Positions 10,635 through 21,003 of a stretch of 64,000 nucleotides of DNA are shown one piece after another. The position numbers were made by a program, and so were the translations under genes. Location of the stretch: positions 186,001 to 250,000 of the forward strand of contig CAJNDS010001702.1 in assembly GCA_905221605.1 (NCBI GenBank), in the 5' to 3' direction. Source of the DNA: Symbiodinium natans. Taxonomy: Eukaryota > Sar > Dinophyceae > Suessiales > Symbiodiniaceae. Every line of letters begins with the position of its first letter. The stretch's first letter is position 1. The notes beneath the pieces are model-generated. The model had not been told where the DNA came from. It worked only from the letters and a program-made list of their open reading frames with translations, and did not search any database.

Positions 10635-12488
10635 AGGGCCTCCAAGGGTTTTGGGTATTGGGTATTGGGTCCAGAGTGTGTAGCCTAGTCGCGAGTCAAC
10701 CCGGCCTGAGGTACTTCGGACGCCCAGACACTGAACAAAATTCTCTGACAGCAGCCCGACCTGCGTTTCATTGTGTTCATAGAAATCTTATAATCTAAAT
10801 TATTTGGTGAGTGTATTGTATCTGTATATTGTTAAGTATATCAGATGGCAATCGTTTTGTTGGGGGTGGGCTTTCTGACTTGTCAGGGCGTTTTGGTTTT
10901 AGGGTTTGGGGTTCAGAAAATGTTGGGCTTCTGGGATATGCCGCTGTTCGTGGGGCGGGCTTCCCTATGAGTGTCGAGGAAGAGCTTTCAGTGCCTAAAG
11001 CTTCATGCATTGGGCTTCTAAAAATCTTAGACTCGAAACGCTGGAGACCCCCATGCCTTCTAGGAGGGGACGTGGGCTTCCCGCAGGCAGCTACAAGCCT
11101 TATAAACCCAAAAACCAAATCCTAAACCCTAAAGCCCCAAAGCCCAAAGCCACAAGAACCAAGACCCCTAAACCCTAAACCCTAAACCCTAAACCCCTAA
11201 ACCCCTAAGCCCAGCTCTCCACCCCGCCTTAAAGCCCCCTTTCCCCCCCCTCCGGCTGCCCAATCAGCCTGGGGAGCGTAGGTCGTGCCGTAAAGCTCAA
11301 CCTGTGCCGTTTAGGGTTTAGGGTTTAGAGTTTAGGGTTTAGGGTTTAGGGTGTTTTAGGGTTTGGCGCTTAGGGTTTGATTATGAAGGTCTAGGGCATA
11401 ACTTCGGGTTCAGGATTCCAGGGCGTATGGGAAGATGAAAGCCTTGGGTCTAACCAGACGTTTAGAGGAGGGGTGCTGAGAGCTTAGAAAAAGTGTAAAA
11501 GGCTTCAGAGAAGTTCTCTCAGGGTCTATGTGGGTTGATGCGGGCTTCCAGGGCTTATGAAGGTTAAGGGCTTGAGTTTATGGTTTGGATGTTTGGGTCT
11601 TCAGGGTTGAGGATTTGGGGGTTTTAGGGCATCGGGGCATGGGGGCATCGGGTCATCAAGGAAGCTACTGTCAAGACATCCTGCTGGAACCCTGGCAAGC
11701 CCGAACCTCTACACTCCACTTGTTTTCGGGGGTCTAAGCCTAAGCCCCCAACCCTTAAACCCTAAACCCTAAACCCTAAACCCCCCAGCTCAACCCTAAG
11801 CCTTCAACCCCAAGCCCCCAGCCCGACCAAGCACTGGGAATGCTAGCTTCGAAGGCGCAAGAATGCTGGTCCCCCTGAGTCCCACATGGCAACACTACGC
11901 CCCAGAACCAAGGGGAGACATGACATATGCGAAGGGCCTATGCAGATGGGCTTGACGGCTTAACTATAAGGGCAAAACCCTAAACCCGAAACCCCGAAAT
12001 CCTAAAACAAGAAAAGTGAAGAGAGGCAGCACCGTGGGATCAAAGAACAGCAGATGAAATCCGTTGGCCTCGAAGGCATATCGCCCGGTGCCCTTCTGCG
12101 CCAGGGCCGGGTAGCCCACTGTGATCCTGTGGTTAGGGTGGAATGGGTTGATAGTGGGACTCTACATACCATGTTCGATGTGGAGGAGAACCCTTAAGCT
12201 CACGTTTCGTGTAGCTTTTCGGGAACCCAAGTGCTAGTGCTTAGTTCAGGAACCTTCCTTGAATCAGAACCTGAGCCCCGACAAATCGTAACTTGGGGAG
12301 ATTTATATAATATGTAAGTTTCATCGGGTTCTCTGGGTAGGTAGCCTGCTTACTGAGGCTTGCAGGACACGAATACCAGCAGCTTGGGTTTCCTTTGGGT
12401 CAGGTGCGGCTTGCTACGACTCACAGGCTTTGCTCAGCCTTTCACGGAAGAAGGCCTGGTGGGCTTCCCAGATCTGCGCTGCGGTTAG

Positions 12489-12550
12489 AAGTAGGGTAGC
12501 TATGGCTATCATCTGCTGATAACTTATAACCCTACTTGTAAAGCACCCAT
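12489..12550. mobile_element. Foldback family 2, truncated copy
   Basis: Carries AAGTAGGGTAGCTATGGC, found in variant form at 34,424, and the palindromic partner ending CTTGTAAAGCACCC, related to the inner right arm of the copy at 33,317-33,429. Where full copies continue into ATGAACC, this one passes straight into CCCTAAACC telomeric sequence, so the right arm is cut at a telomeric junction. Confidence 0.55.
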
Positions 12551-12814
12551 CCTAAACCCTAAGCCCTAAACCCTAAACCCTAAACCCCCAAGCTTTCATT
12601 CTTGACTGCTGATATCGGCTGGGCGGTCTAAGGGTTCGGTTTCTTGGTGTAGAAGTTGCCCCCCTCCGACCACGAAGCCTGCCCCGAAGCCCCGAAGCCT
12701 TAACTGGGTTCAGGGTGTAGGGTTTAGGGTTTAGGGTTTAGGGTTTAGGGTTTAGGGTTGAATTAGTGTTGAGGGTTTAGGGTTCCGGAAGCCTAGAGCC
12801 GAAAACTCCAAAAC

Positions 12815-14485
12815 ATGCTAACTAAGACTAACACCCTTCAAGAACCAGAACGACGATATTGACATTGACCATCACCCACGCTCATCACAACTCTTCCTTC
12901 GGAACTGCCTTTAGAGGTTTCCGGATCTCCTCAGGAGCCCTTGAAAGCCCTAAACCCTAAACCCTAAACCCTAAACCCTAAACCCTGAACCCTAAACCCT
13001 AAACCCTAAACCCTAAACTCTGCAAACCGCAAGCTTCCTCTTCAAGCACGACTCCAGAACTGCCTTTTTCAACCCTCCCACCCTGCTGTACAAGGGCAGG
13101 GGGCGAAGGTCACACCTCCTCTTCGCCGGGGTTCAGGCAGGTTTGGGCCTTATGTGTGGTAAACCGTACGGGGTTAGGGTTTAGAGTTTAGGGTTTAGGG
13201 TTTAGGGTTTAGGGGGCCTGACTCAGCCTGACACCTTGCCACCACACACCCAGGCTAAGAGCGGGTTCTCAGCCCTCGGGCGCTACTGCCCGGAAGGACG
13301 AAGCAGCCATCAACTGCCGCCTGTGTTGCAGCATTCTGCTCTAAAGGGGCTTGTGAGGAAGCCTCAACACAAAAAAGAGAACAAGGGCCTACTCTGGGTC
13401 ATAGCTTGTTCAGGCGTAGGGTAGTGTGCCGCCACTGCACTCACGGCAACATGTCCTCAGGCGAAGATGGGCGTTGGGAGGCTCACCAACGAAGTCTGCG
13501 AGGACTCCACACAGGTCGTCTCACACTGGGGGCACGGGCGATGAAGGCAGAACTGCTTCACAATGTCCCACCCCTTCTTCCAGGTGAAAGGCACTGAGAA
13601 CAGGCCTCGCAGAACTGACTCGACGTCATCCACGTCTTTCTGGTCCGCCATGTAGAAGACGATTTCGAAAAGAGTGGAAGGCACGAGGGCCGAAGGCGTC
13701 ACCAACACGGATCGATGCGGATCCTCCACAAGGTTTGCAGACTTGATGTCAAACTTCGACACCTCTGGCCCGAGGTCCGCCAGGACGTCCTGGACCAGTG
13801 ATCGCAACAGCAGGCCGCGAAAGTAGGAGTTGGCGGTCAGCGTGGAGAAGGCCAGGGGAAGAGCAACCTGAAGCTTCCTGCTTTCAGCAGGCCTCTTGCG
13901 CTGCAGCTCCTTAAGGAGCTGCTGGCAGTGCTCCGCATCCCAGCCAGTGAGCTGACAGCGTCGCGAGCCACAGAAAGACGTCGCGCCGCCTGCGCGCGTG
14001 CCATCGAGAACCTCTGCACCCACCTCAGGACAGGGTGGACTGCAATCACCGCAACTTGCAAGAGTGCAGTTGTACCGGAAAGTCTCGCCCTTGCTGATCC
14101 CCTGGAGTCCATTAGTGACCTGCACCTCGGCAATATGCTTCCGGCGACACCTGTTCCATCTGCTGAAATGGCCTTCATAGTCACCAGCGCATGGAGATCC
14201 CCACCGCTCATCGTGAGCCACTGGTGGTGCTGCACAATATGCAGATTGCTCGCCTGGCATGCCGTCGGCTGGCTGGATGGAGAGGACCTTCCCTGTGAAA
14301 ACGAAGGGCTGCCTGAAGAATTTGGCTGCTGGAGACGAGAAGTCCTCCTGTGCCGGGATGAAGTCTGGGTCACAAGAGCATGCTCGACTGGTGCCGATGG
14401 CCGCAGCACACAGCAGAAGGAAACTCCAGATGGACATGGCTCCGGCCACCTGACCCTCTCAGAACTGGGGAAGTTTGCTTGAACA
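12815..14485. repeat. Segmental tandem duplication, unit 1
   Basis: Matches 15,160-17,440 in order. A shared block (AACCAGAACGACGAT onward) is followed by a CCCTAAA array, a shared TGTACAAGGGCAG block, a TTTAGGG array, a shared GCCTGACTCA block and then the TIMP-like gene. The unit is intronless throughout the gene. Its array regions differ in length and variant type from unit 2. Confidence 0.85.
13457..14449 (-). CDS. Secreted TIMP/netrin (NTR)-like cysteine-rich protein, copy 1
   Basis: 330-residue uninterrupted frame. Residues 1-23 form a signal peptide with a hydrophobic core (SFLLLCAAAIG). Predicted cleavage leaves CSC at the mature N-terminus, the CxC start typical of tissue inhibitors of metalloproteinases, whose N-terminal cysteine chelates the protease zinc. 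Then come FVFTGKVLSIQ, a beta-rich stretch (AEVQVTNGLQGISKGE), and paired cysteines (YNCTLASCGDCSPPC), consistent with an NTR fold. The C-terminal third is a different domain ending in a CPQCETTC cluster. Whether it inhibits proteases is inference from the fold-like pattern. The plus-strand frames over it are shadows. The start is the first Met before the signal peptide. Confidence 0.6.
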   Translation of the reverse strand: MAGAMSIWSFLLLCAAAIGTSRACSCDPDFIPAQEDFSSPAAKFFRQPFVFTGKVLSIQPADGMPGEQSAYCAAPPVAHDERWGSPCAGDYEGHFSRWNRCRRKHIAEVQVTNGLQGISKGETFRYNCTLASCGDCSPPCPEVGAEVLDGTRAGGATSFCGSRRCQLTGWDAEHCQQLLKELQRKRPAESRKLQVALPLAFSTLTANSYFRGLLLRSLVQDVLADLGPEVSKFDIKSANLVEDPHRSVLVTPSALVPSTLFEIVFYMADQKDVDDVESVLRGLFSVPFTWKKGWDIVKQFCLHRPCPQCETTCVESSQTSLVSLPTPIFA

Positions 14486-14838
14486 TGTGCGCTTCCGGCA
14501 TGGGGTGTGCATATCTCCGTCTCATACACAGGTCGCTGCTGACATCGGGATCAGGCGACTGCCCTTGTGCTGTATACCTGGACAATTTTCACCAACCAGC
14601 TACAATTCAAACAACGACTGGATGCTTCCCAAACGCCACTGAGGAGGACAAGCACATGGTGACAAGGACGATGCATGGGAATTTGATGGTGCTGATGATG
14701 ACCTTCGCCCATGGCAAACATGATCATGAGGATGCTGTGCTGCTCCCTTGCATTACTCACTCTACTTGGCTACGTGCATTCATACGAAAGATACTGGCCA
14801 GCACCAAAGTGTGTGCTTGCATGCATATGAAAAACATA

Positions 14839-14882
14839 TTCATATATATATATATATGATATATATATATATATACATATGT
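14839..14882. repeat. TA microsatellite
   Basis: Two blocks of (TA)n just upstream of the first TIMP-like gene. 14,530-15,150 otherwise shows nothing recognisable. Confidence 0.9.
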
Positions 14883-15535
14883 GTTTATGTTTACCTCTTT
14901 TTTAAAAAATGCACTTACATACATGTGTGTGCGTGAAGAATCAAGATGAACGCTTACGACGGGTGCAGATACAAATGCACATGCAGATGCACATACATAC
15001 GCGTAGATATATGCATACCTACTATTTGCTTAAGAACCCCCCTCCCCCCAAAAAAAAGCTGAAATAAAACAATTTACAATGAACATTGCTATGTTTGTTG
15101 CCCTTGTGAGGAATAACGTTGGCAAAATTTGGGGGGGTTCTTCAAAACACAGTAGATACGTACATGTTAAACCCTTCCAGAACCAGAACGACGATTTTGA
15201 CATTGACCACCACCACGCTCATCATAACTCTACCTTCGGAACTGCCTTTTTTAAGGGTTTCTGGATCTCCTCTTGAAGGCCCTCAACCCTAAACCCTAAA
15301 TCCTAAACCCTAAACCCTAAACCCTGAACCTGCAGTCTGCAAACAGCCAGCTTCCTCTTCAAGCACGACTCCGTTTTCGACCCTGCCACCCTGCTGTACA
15401 AGGGCAGAGGGCGAAGGTCACACCTCCTCTTCGCCCGGGGTTCAAGCAGGTTTGGGCCTTATGTGTGGTAAACCGTACACGGTTTAGGGCTTAGGGTTTA
15501 GGGTTTGCTGTAGTATGGCGTACAAGCTGTAACTG

Positions 15536-15895
15536 TGACGGTTTTTTTCGGCCTACTGAAGGCAACGAGCGAAGGGCGGCCATGGCCCGATCGTGAGGGC
15601 CACCCTAGAACACCTTAACTCCCACCCCACACCGTCTCAGGCGGCAAAACCACGCAAACCTGTTTCTTTGAGGGTTTAGGCTTAAACTCAAGCCAACCGC
15701 CCACTTCTAAAACTTCTTCTGTTCCAGGGCGCGGGTTTTTTCAGGGTCAGGGGGGTCCCAGTCCGGTACCGGGCCCATCGTGGGTGCTAAAGACCTCCGA
15801 GCTGGGCGGGCGAACGACCTGGGTCGGCTTGTGCCATCGAGGTCGAGGTGCTTGGCGCCGCCCCCCAACATAGGGGGGCGGCCTAGGCCCTGAGT
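15536..15895 (-). repeat. Dispersed repeat, copy A (inverted relative to 23.3-23.9 kb)
   Basis: The reverse complement matches 23,347-23,475 and about 23,790-23,925: shared GGGGGGCGGCCTAGGCCCTG, ACCTGGGTCGGCTTGT, CGGTACCGGGCCCATCGTGG and CCACCCCAC followed by CGTCTCAGGCGGCAAA on the plus strand here. The approximately 310-bp centre found at 23.48-23.79 kb is missing. It sits exactly where unit 2 of the duplication is expanded. Confidence 0.85.
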
Positions 15896-15934
15896 TTAGG
15901 GCTTAGGGTAGTTTAGGGTTTGGGGTTTAGGGTT

Positions 15935-16105
15935 TACAAGGTTTACAGGGTTTATAGGGTTTATAGGGTTTATAGGGTTTATAGGGTTTATAGGGTTTAT
16001 AGGGTTTATAGGGTTGCTAGGGTTTCTAGGGTTTCTAGGGTTTCTAGGGTTTCTAGGGTTTATAGGGTTTATAGGGTTTATAGGGTTTATAGGGCTTAGG
16101 GTTTA
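15935..16105 (+). repeat. 9-mer arrays TTTATAGGG and TTTCTAGGG
   Basis: About eight TTTATAGGG units, then about five TTTCTAGGG units, then about four TTTATAGGG units, returning to TTTAGGG. The nested block order suggests stepwise local amplification. Confidence 0.93.
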
Positions 16106-16402
16106 GGGAGCCTGACTCACCCTGACACCTTGCCACCACAACCCAAGGCTAAGAGCGGGGTCGCAGCCCTCGGGCGCTACTGCCCGGAAGGACACGGCAG
16201 CCATCAACTGCCGCCTTTGTTGCAGCATGTGATAGCTTGTCTAGACCCAAGAGCAACCTAGGAATAACAAGGGTGCCCTTTCTGCTCTGAAGGGGCTTGT
16301 GAGGAAGCCTAAACCCAAAACAAGGAACAAGGGCCTACTCTGGGTCATAGCTTGTTCAGGCATAGGGTACTGTGCCGCCACTGCACTCACGGCAAGATGT
16401 CC

Positions 16403-17401
16403 TCAGGCGAAGATGGGCGTTGGGAGGCTCACCAACGAAGTCTGCGAGGACTCCACACAGGTCGTCTCACACTGGGGGCATGGGCTATGGAGGCAGAACT
16501 GCTTCACAATGTCCCACCCCTTCTTCCAGGTGAAAGGCACTGAGAACAGGCCTCGCAGAACTGACTCGACGCCAGCCACGTCCTCCTGGTCCGCCATGTA
16601 GCAGACGATTTCGAAAAGAGTGGAGGGCACGAGGGCCGAAGGCGTCACCAACACGGATCGATGCGGATCCTCCACAAGGTTTGCGGACTTGATGTCAAAC
16701 TTCGACACCTCTGGCCAGAGGTCCGCCAGGACGTCCTCGACCAGTGATCGCAACAGCTGGCCGCGAAAGTAGGAGTTGGCGGTCAGCGTGGAGAAGGCCA
16801 CGGGCAGAGCAATCTGAAACTTCCTGCTTTCAGCAGGCCTCTTGCGCTGCAGCTCCTTAAGGAGCCGCTGGCAGTGCTCCGTATCCCAGCCAGAGAGCAC
16901 ACAGAGCTGCGAGCGACAGATAGACGTCGCGCCGCCTGCGCGCGTGCCATCGAGAACCTCTGCACCCACCTCAGGACAGTCTGCACTGCAATCACCGCAA
17001 CTTGCAAGAGTGCAGTTGTACCGGAAAATCTCGCCCTTGCTGATGCCCTGAAATCCATGAGTGACCTGCACCTCGGCAATATGCTTCCGGCGACACCTGT
17101 TCCATCTCCTGAAATGGCCTTCATCGTCCTCAGCGCATGGATTTCCCCACTCCTCGTCCTCATGATGAGCCGCCGGTGGTGCTGCACAATATGCAGATTG
17201 CTCGCCTGGCATGCCGTCGGCTGGCTGGATGGAGAGGACCTTCCCTGCGAAAACGAAGGGCTGCCTGAAGAATTTGACTGCTGGAGACGAGAAGTCCTCG
17301 TGTGCCCGGATGTCTTCTGGGTCACAAGAGCATGCTCGACTGGTGCCGATGGCCGCAGCACACAGCAGAAGGAAACTCCAGATGGACATGGCTCCGGCCA
17401 C
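16403..17401 (-). CDS. Secreted TIMP/netrin (NTR)-like cysteine-rich protein, copy 2
   Basis: 332-residue uninterrupted paralogue of the 13,457-14,449 gene, about nine residues in ten identical by eye. The signal peptide and mature CSC start are the same. Most changes cluster in the middle (an extra acidic HHEDEEWG stretch; CRSQLCVLSGW instead of CGSRRCQLTGW), while cysteines are kept. Length differs by in-frame changes only, which argues that both copies have been under coding constraint since duplication. Likely exported; protease inhibition is inference. No promoter or spliced-leader acceptor could be assigned. Confidence 0.6.
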   Translation of the reverse strand: MAGAMSIWSFLLLCAAAIGTSRACSCDPEDIRAHEDFSSPAVKFFRQPFVFAGKVLSIQPADGMPGEQSAYCAAPPAAHHEDEEWGNPCAEDDEGHFRRWNRCRRKHIAEVQVTHGFQGISKGEIFRYNCTLASCGDCSADCPEVGAEVLDGTRAGGATSICRSQLCVLSGWDTEHCQRLLKELQRKRPAESRKFQIALPVAFSTLTANSYFRGQLLRSLVEDVLADLWPEVSKFDIKSANLVEDPHRSVLVTPSALVPSTLFEIVCYMADQEDVAGVESVLRGLFSVPFTWKKGWDIVKQFCLHSPCPQCETTCVESSQTSLVSLPTPIFA

Positions 17402-17828
17402 CTGACCCTCTCAGAACTTGGGAAGTTTGCTTGAACATGTACGCGGATCCACGGGAACATCCCCACGTCCGAACCCCAGCCCCATAAACCCTGAACCCTA
17501 AGCCCTAACCCCTAACCTTAAACCCTAAACCCTGAACCCTAAACCCTAAAGCCGTACACCCTGACAAGATTCAGAGATCATTCATCTGGCAGAAGTCATG
17601 CACCCGAGTGACCTGCAAGGACTCCCTGCATCCCTATCACGGGGATTCGGGTTTTGGGTTTAGGGTTTAGGCGAATAGTTTTTAGGGTTTAGGGTCAGGG
17701 AGACGATTTTGTCTTGTTGCTGGAAGCCAGCATCATGGCAGCCTCTGGGAGCAGCGACCACGTGGACCCCTCCCCCCGCCCATGTATTGGCGTGCTCTGC
17801 ACAGCTGAGAACCGAACACAGCAGCAAC

Positions 17829-17884
17829 TTGGGATGTTCTAGAATCCCTTTCAAGGACTGCTAGGATAAGGGAGAACATCCCAA
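17829..17884. mobile_element. Foldback family 1, internally deleted copy
   Basis: TTGGGATGTTC at the left and GGGAGAACATCCCAA at the right flank only about 30 bp of centre (AATCCCTTTCAAGGACTGCT), which matches the right half of the copies at 226-410 and 560-655. Confidence 0.75.
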
Positions 17885-18047
17885 GCAGCAACACTAAAAC
17901 CGTCGACAAAACAAAACGCTAAACCCTAAACCCTAAACCCTGAACCCTAAACCCTAAACCCTAAACCCGGGTTGAGGTCTAAGTGCCGCCCCAGCTGCCA
18001 CTCTTTGACGGCGTCCTCCGACTCGCCCCTGGTGGCCAGGAGGTGTG

Positions 18048-18240
18048 GGGTTTAGGGTTTAGGTTTAGGGTTTAGGGTTTAGGGTTTAGGGTTTGGGGTT
18101 TGGGGTTTGGGGTTTGGGGTTTGGGGTTTGGGGTTTGGGGTTTGGGGTTTGGGGTTTGGGGTTTGGGGTTTGGGGTTTGGGGCTTAGGTTTTAGCGTTTT
18201 AGGGTTTTAGGGTTTTAGGGTTTTGGGGTTTAGGGGCTCT
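18048..18240 (+). repeat. TTTAGGG array passing into a TTTGGGG array
   Basis: Seven or so TTTAGGG units are followed by about a dozen uninterrupted TTTGGGG units (about 18,096-18,182), then TTTTAGGG variants. TTTGGGG runs also occur, on the opposite strand, at 28,190-28,300. Confidence 0.95.
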
Positions 18241-19432
18241 GGCTCAGGGTTTCAGTGTAGAGCTTCGGGTTTTGCAGCTCATAGGATGTTGCCACGCCAC
18301 AGCTGAAAGAACTTTTAGGACTTAGGAAACAGAGTTAGGGCTCAGGCTATAAAGTCTAAAAAGTGTGGGCTGTATGCCCAATCTTTTACTTGATGAGTGG
18401 AAAGCAATGAAAGACTTGGAATGCATTGTGGGCTTATCCGGTTGTTTCACTTGATTTCGTAGGATGAAGAGGCCGCAAATACCGTAGGCTCAACGCGTCC
18501 AAATCCGAAACCCAAACCCCAACCTAAAAGCCTAAACCCTAAACCGCAGACACTCGAAAATGGTGAACTCCAAGCCCTAAACCCTAAGTTCAAATATCAG
18601 AAAACTTGGCTTTTGTATTTCTGGACTGCCTTCTAATGTCAGGGCCAAGTCATAAGGTACGAGCAGTAAGCCACCAAGTGAGACAGCAGGTTTAGGGTTT
18701 ACGGCCTGGGGAAATTCAGTCGATGGTCATAGAACTTGAACCAATCATGCGCATGAATGTCTACTAAGGCTGGACATAGCAGTGACTGGTAGTGTCATAC
18801 TGTGAGGAAAGGGCAAACACAAGGATGTGAAACGTAGAAACCTAAAGCCCAACCCCTAACCCCTCACGTGTAACCCCCAAACTCCCTCCTCAAACAAGTA
18901 AAAAAGCAATAAACAAATAGAGAAAGAAAGACTGCAAGCTTCTCGTTCCCTTCGACGCTAACTTATCCTCTGCTCACACAAGCCCGAAGTACCCGAGAAA
19001 ATTCAACCCTAACACCCCCCAACCTTGCTAAACCCTAAACCCTAAACCCTAAACCCTAAACCCTGAACCCTGAACCCTGAACCCTAAACTCTACAAACTC
19101 CCCAACAGCCATGTTTGTGGGTGCATGACTTGAGAGCCCCTACGTACACGGGGGTTTAAGAAAATAAAGGGGGCCCTAAAATAGACCCCCAAAATAGTAG
19201 GATCCCTTATAATAAGGACCCCAATAGGGTACAGTGACAGCACTGATTAAGAAATCATTGGATTAAGAAACGAGCATGCTCGCGGCTGGATCCCGGATTA
19301 AAAATGCGAAAATTGAGAGCAAGACTCTATTAAGAAATCGAGGGTACCCTCATCCTGGGCCCTAAATTTCTTGAATTTGGTTGTTTTTGGGAACCGCCGA
19401 ATGAAAAGTCCCCCCCCCTCAAATAAGAAACT

Positions 19433-19586
19433 CAGCCCCTCGATTTCTTAAATTTAAGAAATCCAGCCCCTCGATTTCTTAATTTTAAGAAATCCAGCCC
19501 CTCGATTTCTTAATTTTAAGAAATCCAGCCCCTCAAGTTCTTAAATTTAAGAAATCCAGCCCCTCGATTTCTTAAATTTGGGGTCC
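19433..19586. repeat. 31-bp array of 22-bp palindromes with a constant 9-bp spacer
   Basis: Five units of CAGCCCCTC plus a 22-bp palindrome centred on TTAAATTTAA (or TTAATTTTAA). Period exactly 31 bp from 19,433 to about 19,565; the last palindrome is incomplete. An inverted set follows at about 19,613-19,671. The regular spacing resembles a CRISPR array at a glance, but the spacers are identical. Confidence 0.85.
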
Positions 19587-19836
19587 AGCCCAAGTCCCCC
19601 CCCCCCCCCTCCTCAAAGAAATCGAGGGGTGGATTTCTAGAAATTGAGGGGCTGGATTTCTTAAATTTAAGAAATCGGGGGGTGGGGTGGGGGGGCAGTC
19701 CGGAAAATTAAGAATTTCACGTCCGGGGGGGGGGGAGGGTGGGGCAGGACCCCAAAACCCTTAAATTCAAGAAATTGAGGTTGAGGATTCGAGAGGCCGG
19801 ATTGCCGATTTGAGGGGAGCCCCCAATAAAGAACTT

Positions 19837-19910
19837 GGGCGATCAGCCTAATGGATAAGGCGTCGCCTTACTAATTGACACGTTGCCAGTTCGAATCCCA
19901 TTAAGAAATT
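19837..19910 (+). pseudogene. tRNA-like relic, possibly a tRNA-derived SINE head
   Basis: GATCAGCCTAATGGATAAGG resembles the D arm and A box of a tRNA-Arg, and GTTCGAATCCC is a canonical B box at about the right distance (35-40 bp). The D stem GCC/GGC can pair, but the anticodon stem and most of the T stem do not, and the acceptor ends do not close. It is therefore not a functional tRNA, more likely an internal polymerase III promoter remnant within the 818-bp element. Confidence 0.4.
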
Positions 19911-20231
19911 CGTTACGAAACGGAGGGTACCCTCAACAGTGTGGAGGCTATAATTCCGGAAATTGAGCGGGCTTCATAATTAAGAAACCGAGGGTACCCT
20001 CGCCAAAACTTAGAGGTTTCTTATCCAGCGCTGTCACTGTACCCCGAATCTCGGAAACCCCCACATGAGCATTTAAGGTGTAATATAGGGGACTGGAATA
20101 ATTACTAGTAGTATTCCCTTATGGTCCCTTTATACTTATACGATAGGAACCCCGGAACCCTAATCTAATTGTAAAGGCCCCTGTATTAATATGGGACTAG
20201 GGTTACAATAAACCCTACACACTACACTTTT

Positions 20232-20357
20232 AAACTCTAACCCTAAACCCTAAACCCTAAACCCTAAACCCTAAACCCTAAACCCTAAACCCTAAGCCCT
20301 AAGCCCTAAGCCCTAAACCCTAAACCCTAAACCCTACCCCCCCCCCCCCCCCCCCGC
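20232..20357 (-). repeat. Telomeric array ending in poly-C
   Basis: CCCTAAA units with a block of CCCTAAG, then a run of about 19 C. A small hairpin (GGGACTGGAATA with TATTCCC and GTCCC) lies just upstream at 20,094-20,130. Confidence 0.92.
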
Positions 20358-20879
20358 TTAAGGTGTAATATGGGGTTAGGGTTTGGGGCAAGCATCAGTT
20401 GCAGGAGGAGAGATTCGGGCACGACGAGGTTCGGGAACTTAGGGCGTGCAGGCTTCGGGGACTTAGGGCGCTGGTTGAAGTCTTGGCTTCAGATTGCAGA
20501 TGGGTTTACGCTTTAGGGTTCAGGGTTTAGGGTTTAGGGTTTAAGGTTTCAGGTTTAGGGATTCGCTTGAACCTGGAGCATTCTGTCAAGCACCATTCCG
20601 AACGGTGCGCGCCCAGGGAGACCCCCCCCCTTTCTGGACAACATCCGAGAAAAAAAACAAGAACATTCTCGAAGCAAGTGAGGAGTTCCTTTTCGAGCCC
20701 CTGACAAGGAAGCTGCCCCCAACCCTAAACCCGAAACCCGAAACCCTAAACCCTAAACCTGCAAGGAAGGATGGCCTCAATACCTTCGGCCACGCGCTCT
20801 TGGGGATATGTCCTGCTTCAACAGCATCAATGCAAACAAGCCGTAGATCAAAGCGTGAACCCTGCTATACCCTATACCC

Positions 20880-21003
20880 TATACCCAAAACCCTAAATAA
20901 AACCCCTAAACCCCTACACCCCTAAACCCCTAAACCCCTAAACCCCTAAACCCCTAAACCCCTAAACCCTAAAACCCTAAAACCCCTAAACCCCTAAACC
21001 CTA
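20880..21003 (-). repeat. CCCCTAAA / CCCTAAAA array
   Basis: About a dozen units, mostly the 8-mer CCCCTAAA. Confidence 0.9.

Larger units (their letters stand above)
15160..17440. repeat. Segmental tandem duplication, unit 2
   Basis: Second copy of the segment at 12,815-14,485. It is longer because about 600 bp (15,490-16,105) lies where unit 1 has only a short TTTAGGG array; that insert contains a dispersed repeat and 9-mer arrays. A further extra stretch of about 50 bp sits near 16,226-16,280 relative to unit 1. Confidence 0.85.
19227..20044. mobile_element. 818-bp terminal-inverted-repeat element
   Basis: Ends GGGTACAGTGACAGC and its exact complement GCTGTCACTGTACCC; the inverted similarity continues inward through CTG then TTAAGAAA. 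Inside are three GAGGGTACCCTC palindromes (about 19,342, 19,924, 19,991), each near a TTAAGAAA motif, a palindromic 31-bp array, inverted copies of that array, and a tRNA-like segment. There is no open frame of useful length, so it would be non-autonomous. No clear target duplication. Confidence 0.7.

Noticed and set aside
13837-14529. Second long minus frame and several plus frames over the TIMP-like genes
   Set aside because: They lack a signal peptide or domain pattern; the 330/332-residue frame has a signal peptide and conserved cysteines in both copies.
19433-19586. CRISPR-like regular array
   Set aside because: Spacers are the same 9 bases each time and the repeats are 22-bp palindromes in a eukaryotic transposon-like element.
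19837-19910. Functional tRNA-Arg gene
   Set aside because: A and B boxes fit, but anticodon, T and acceptor stems do not pair.
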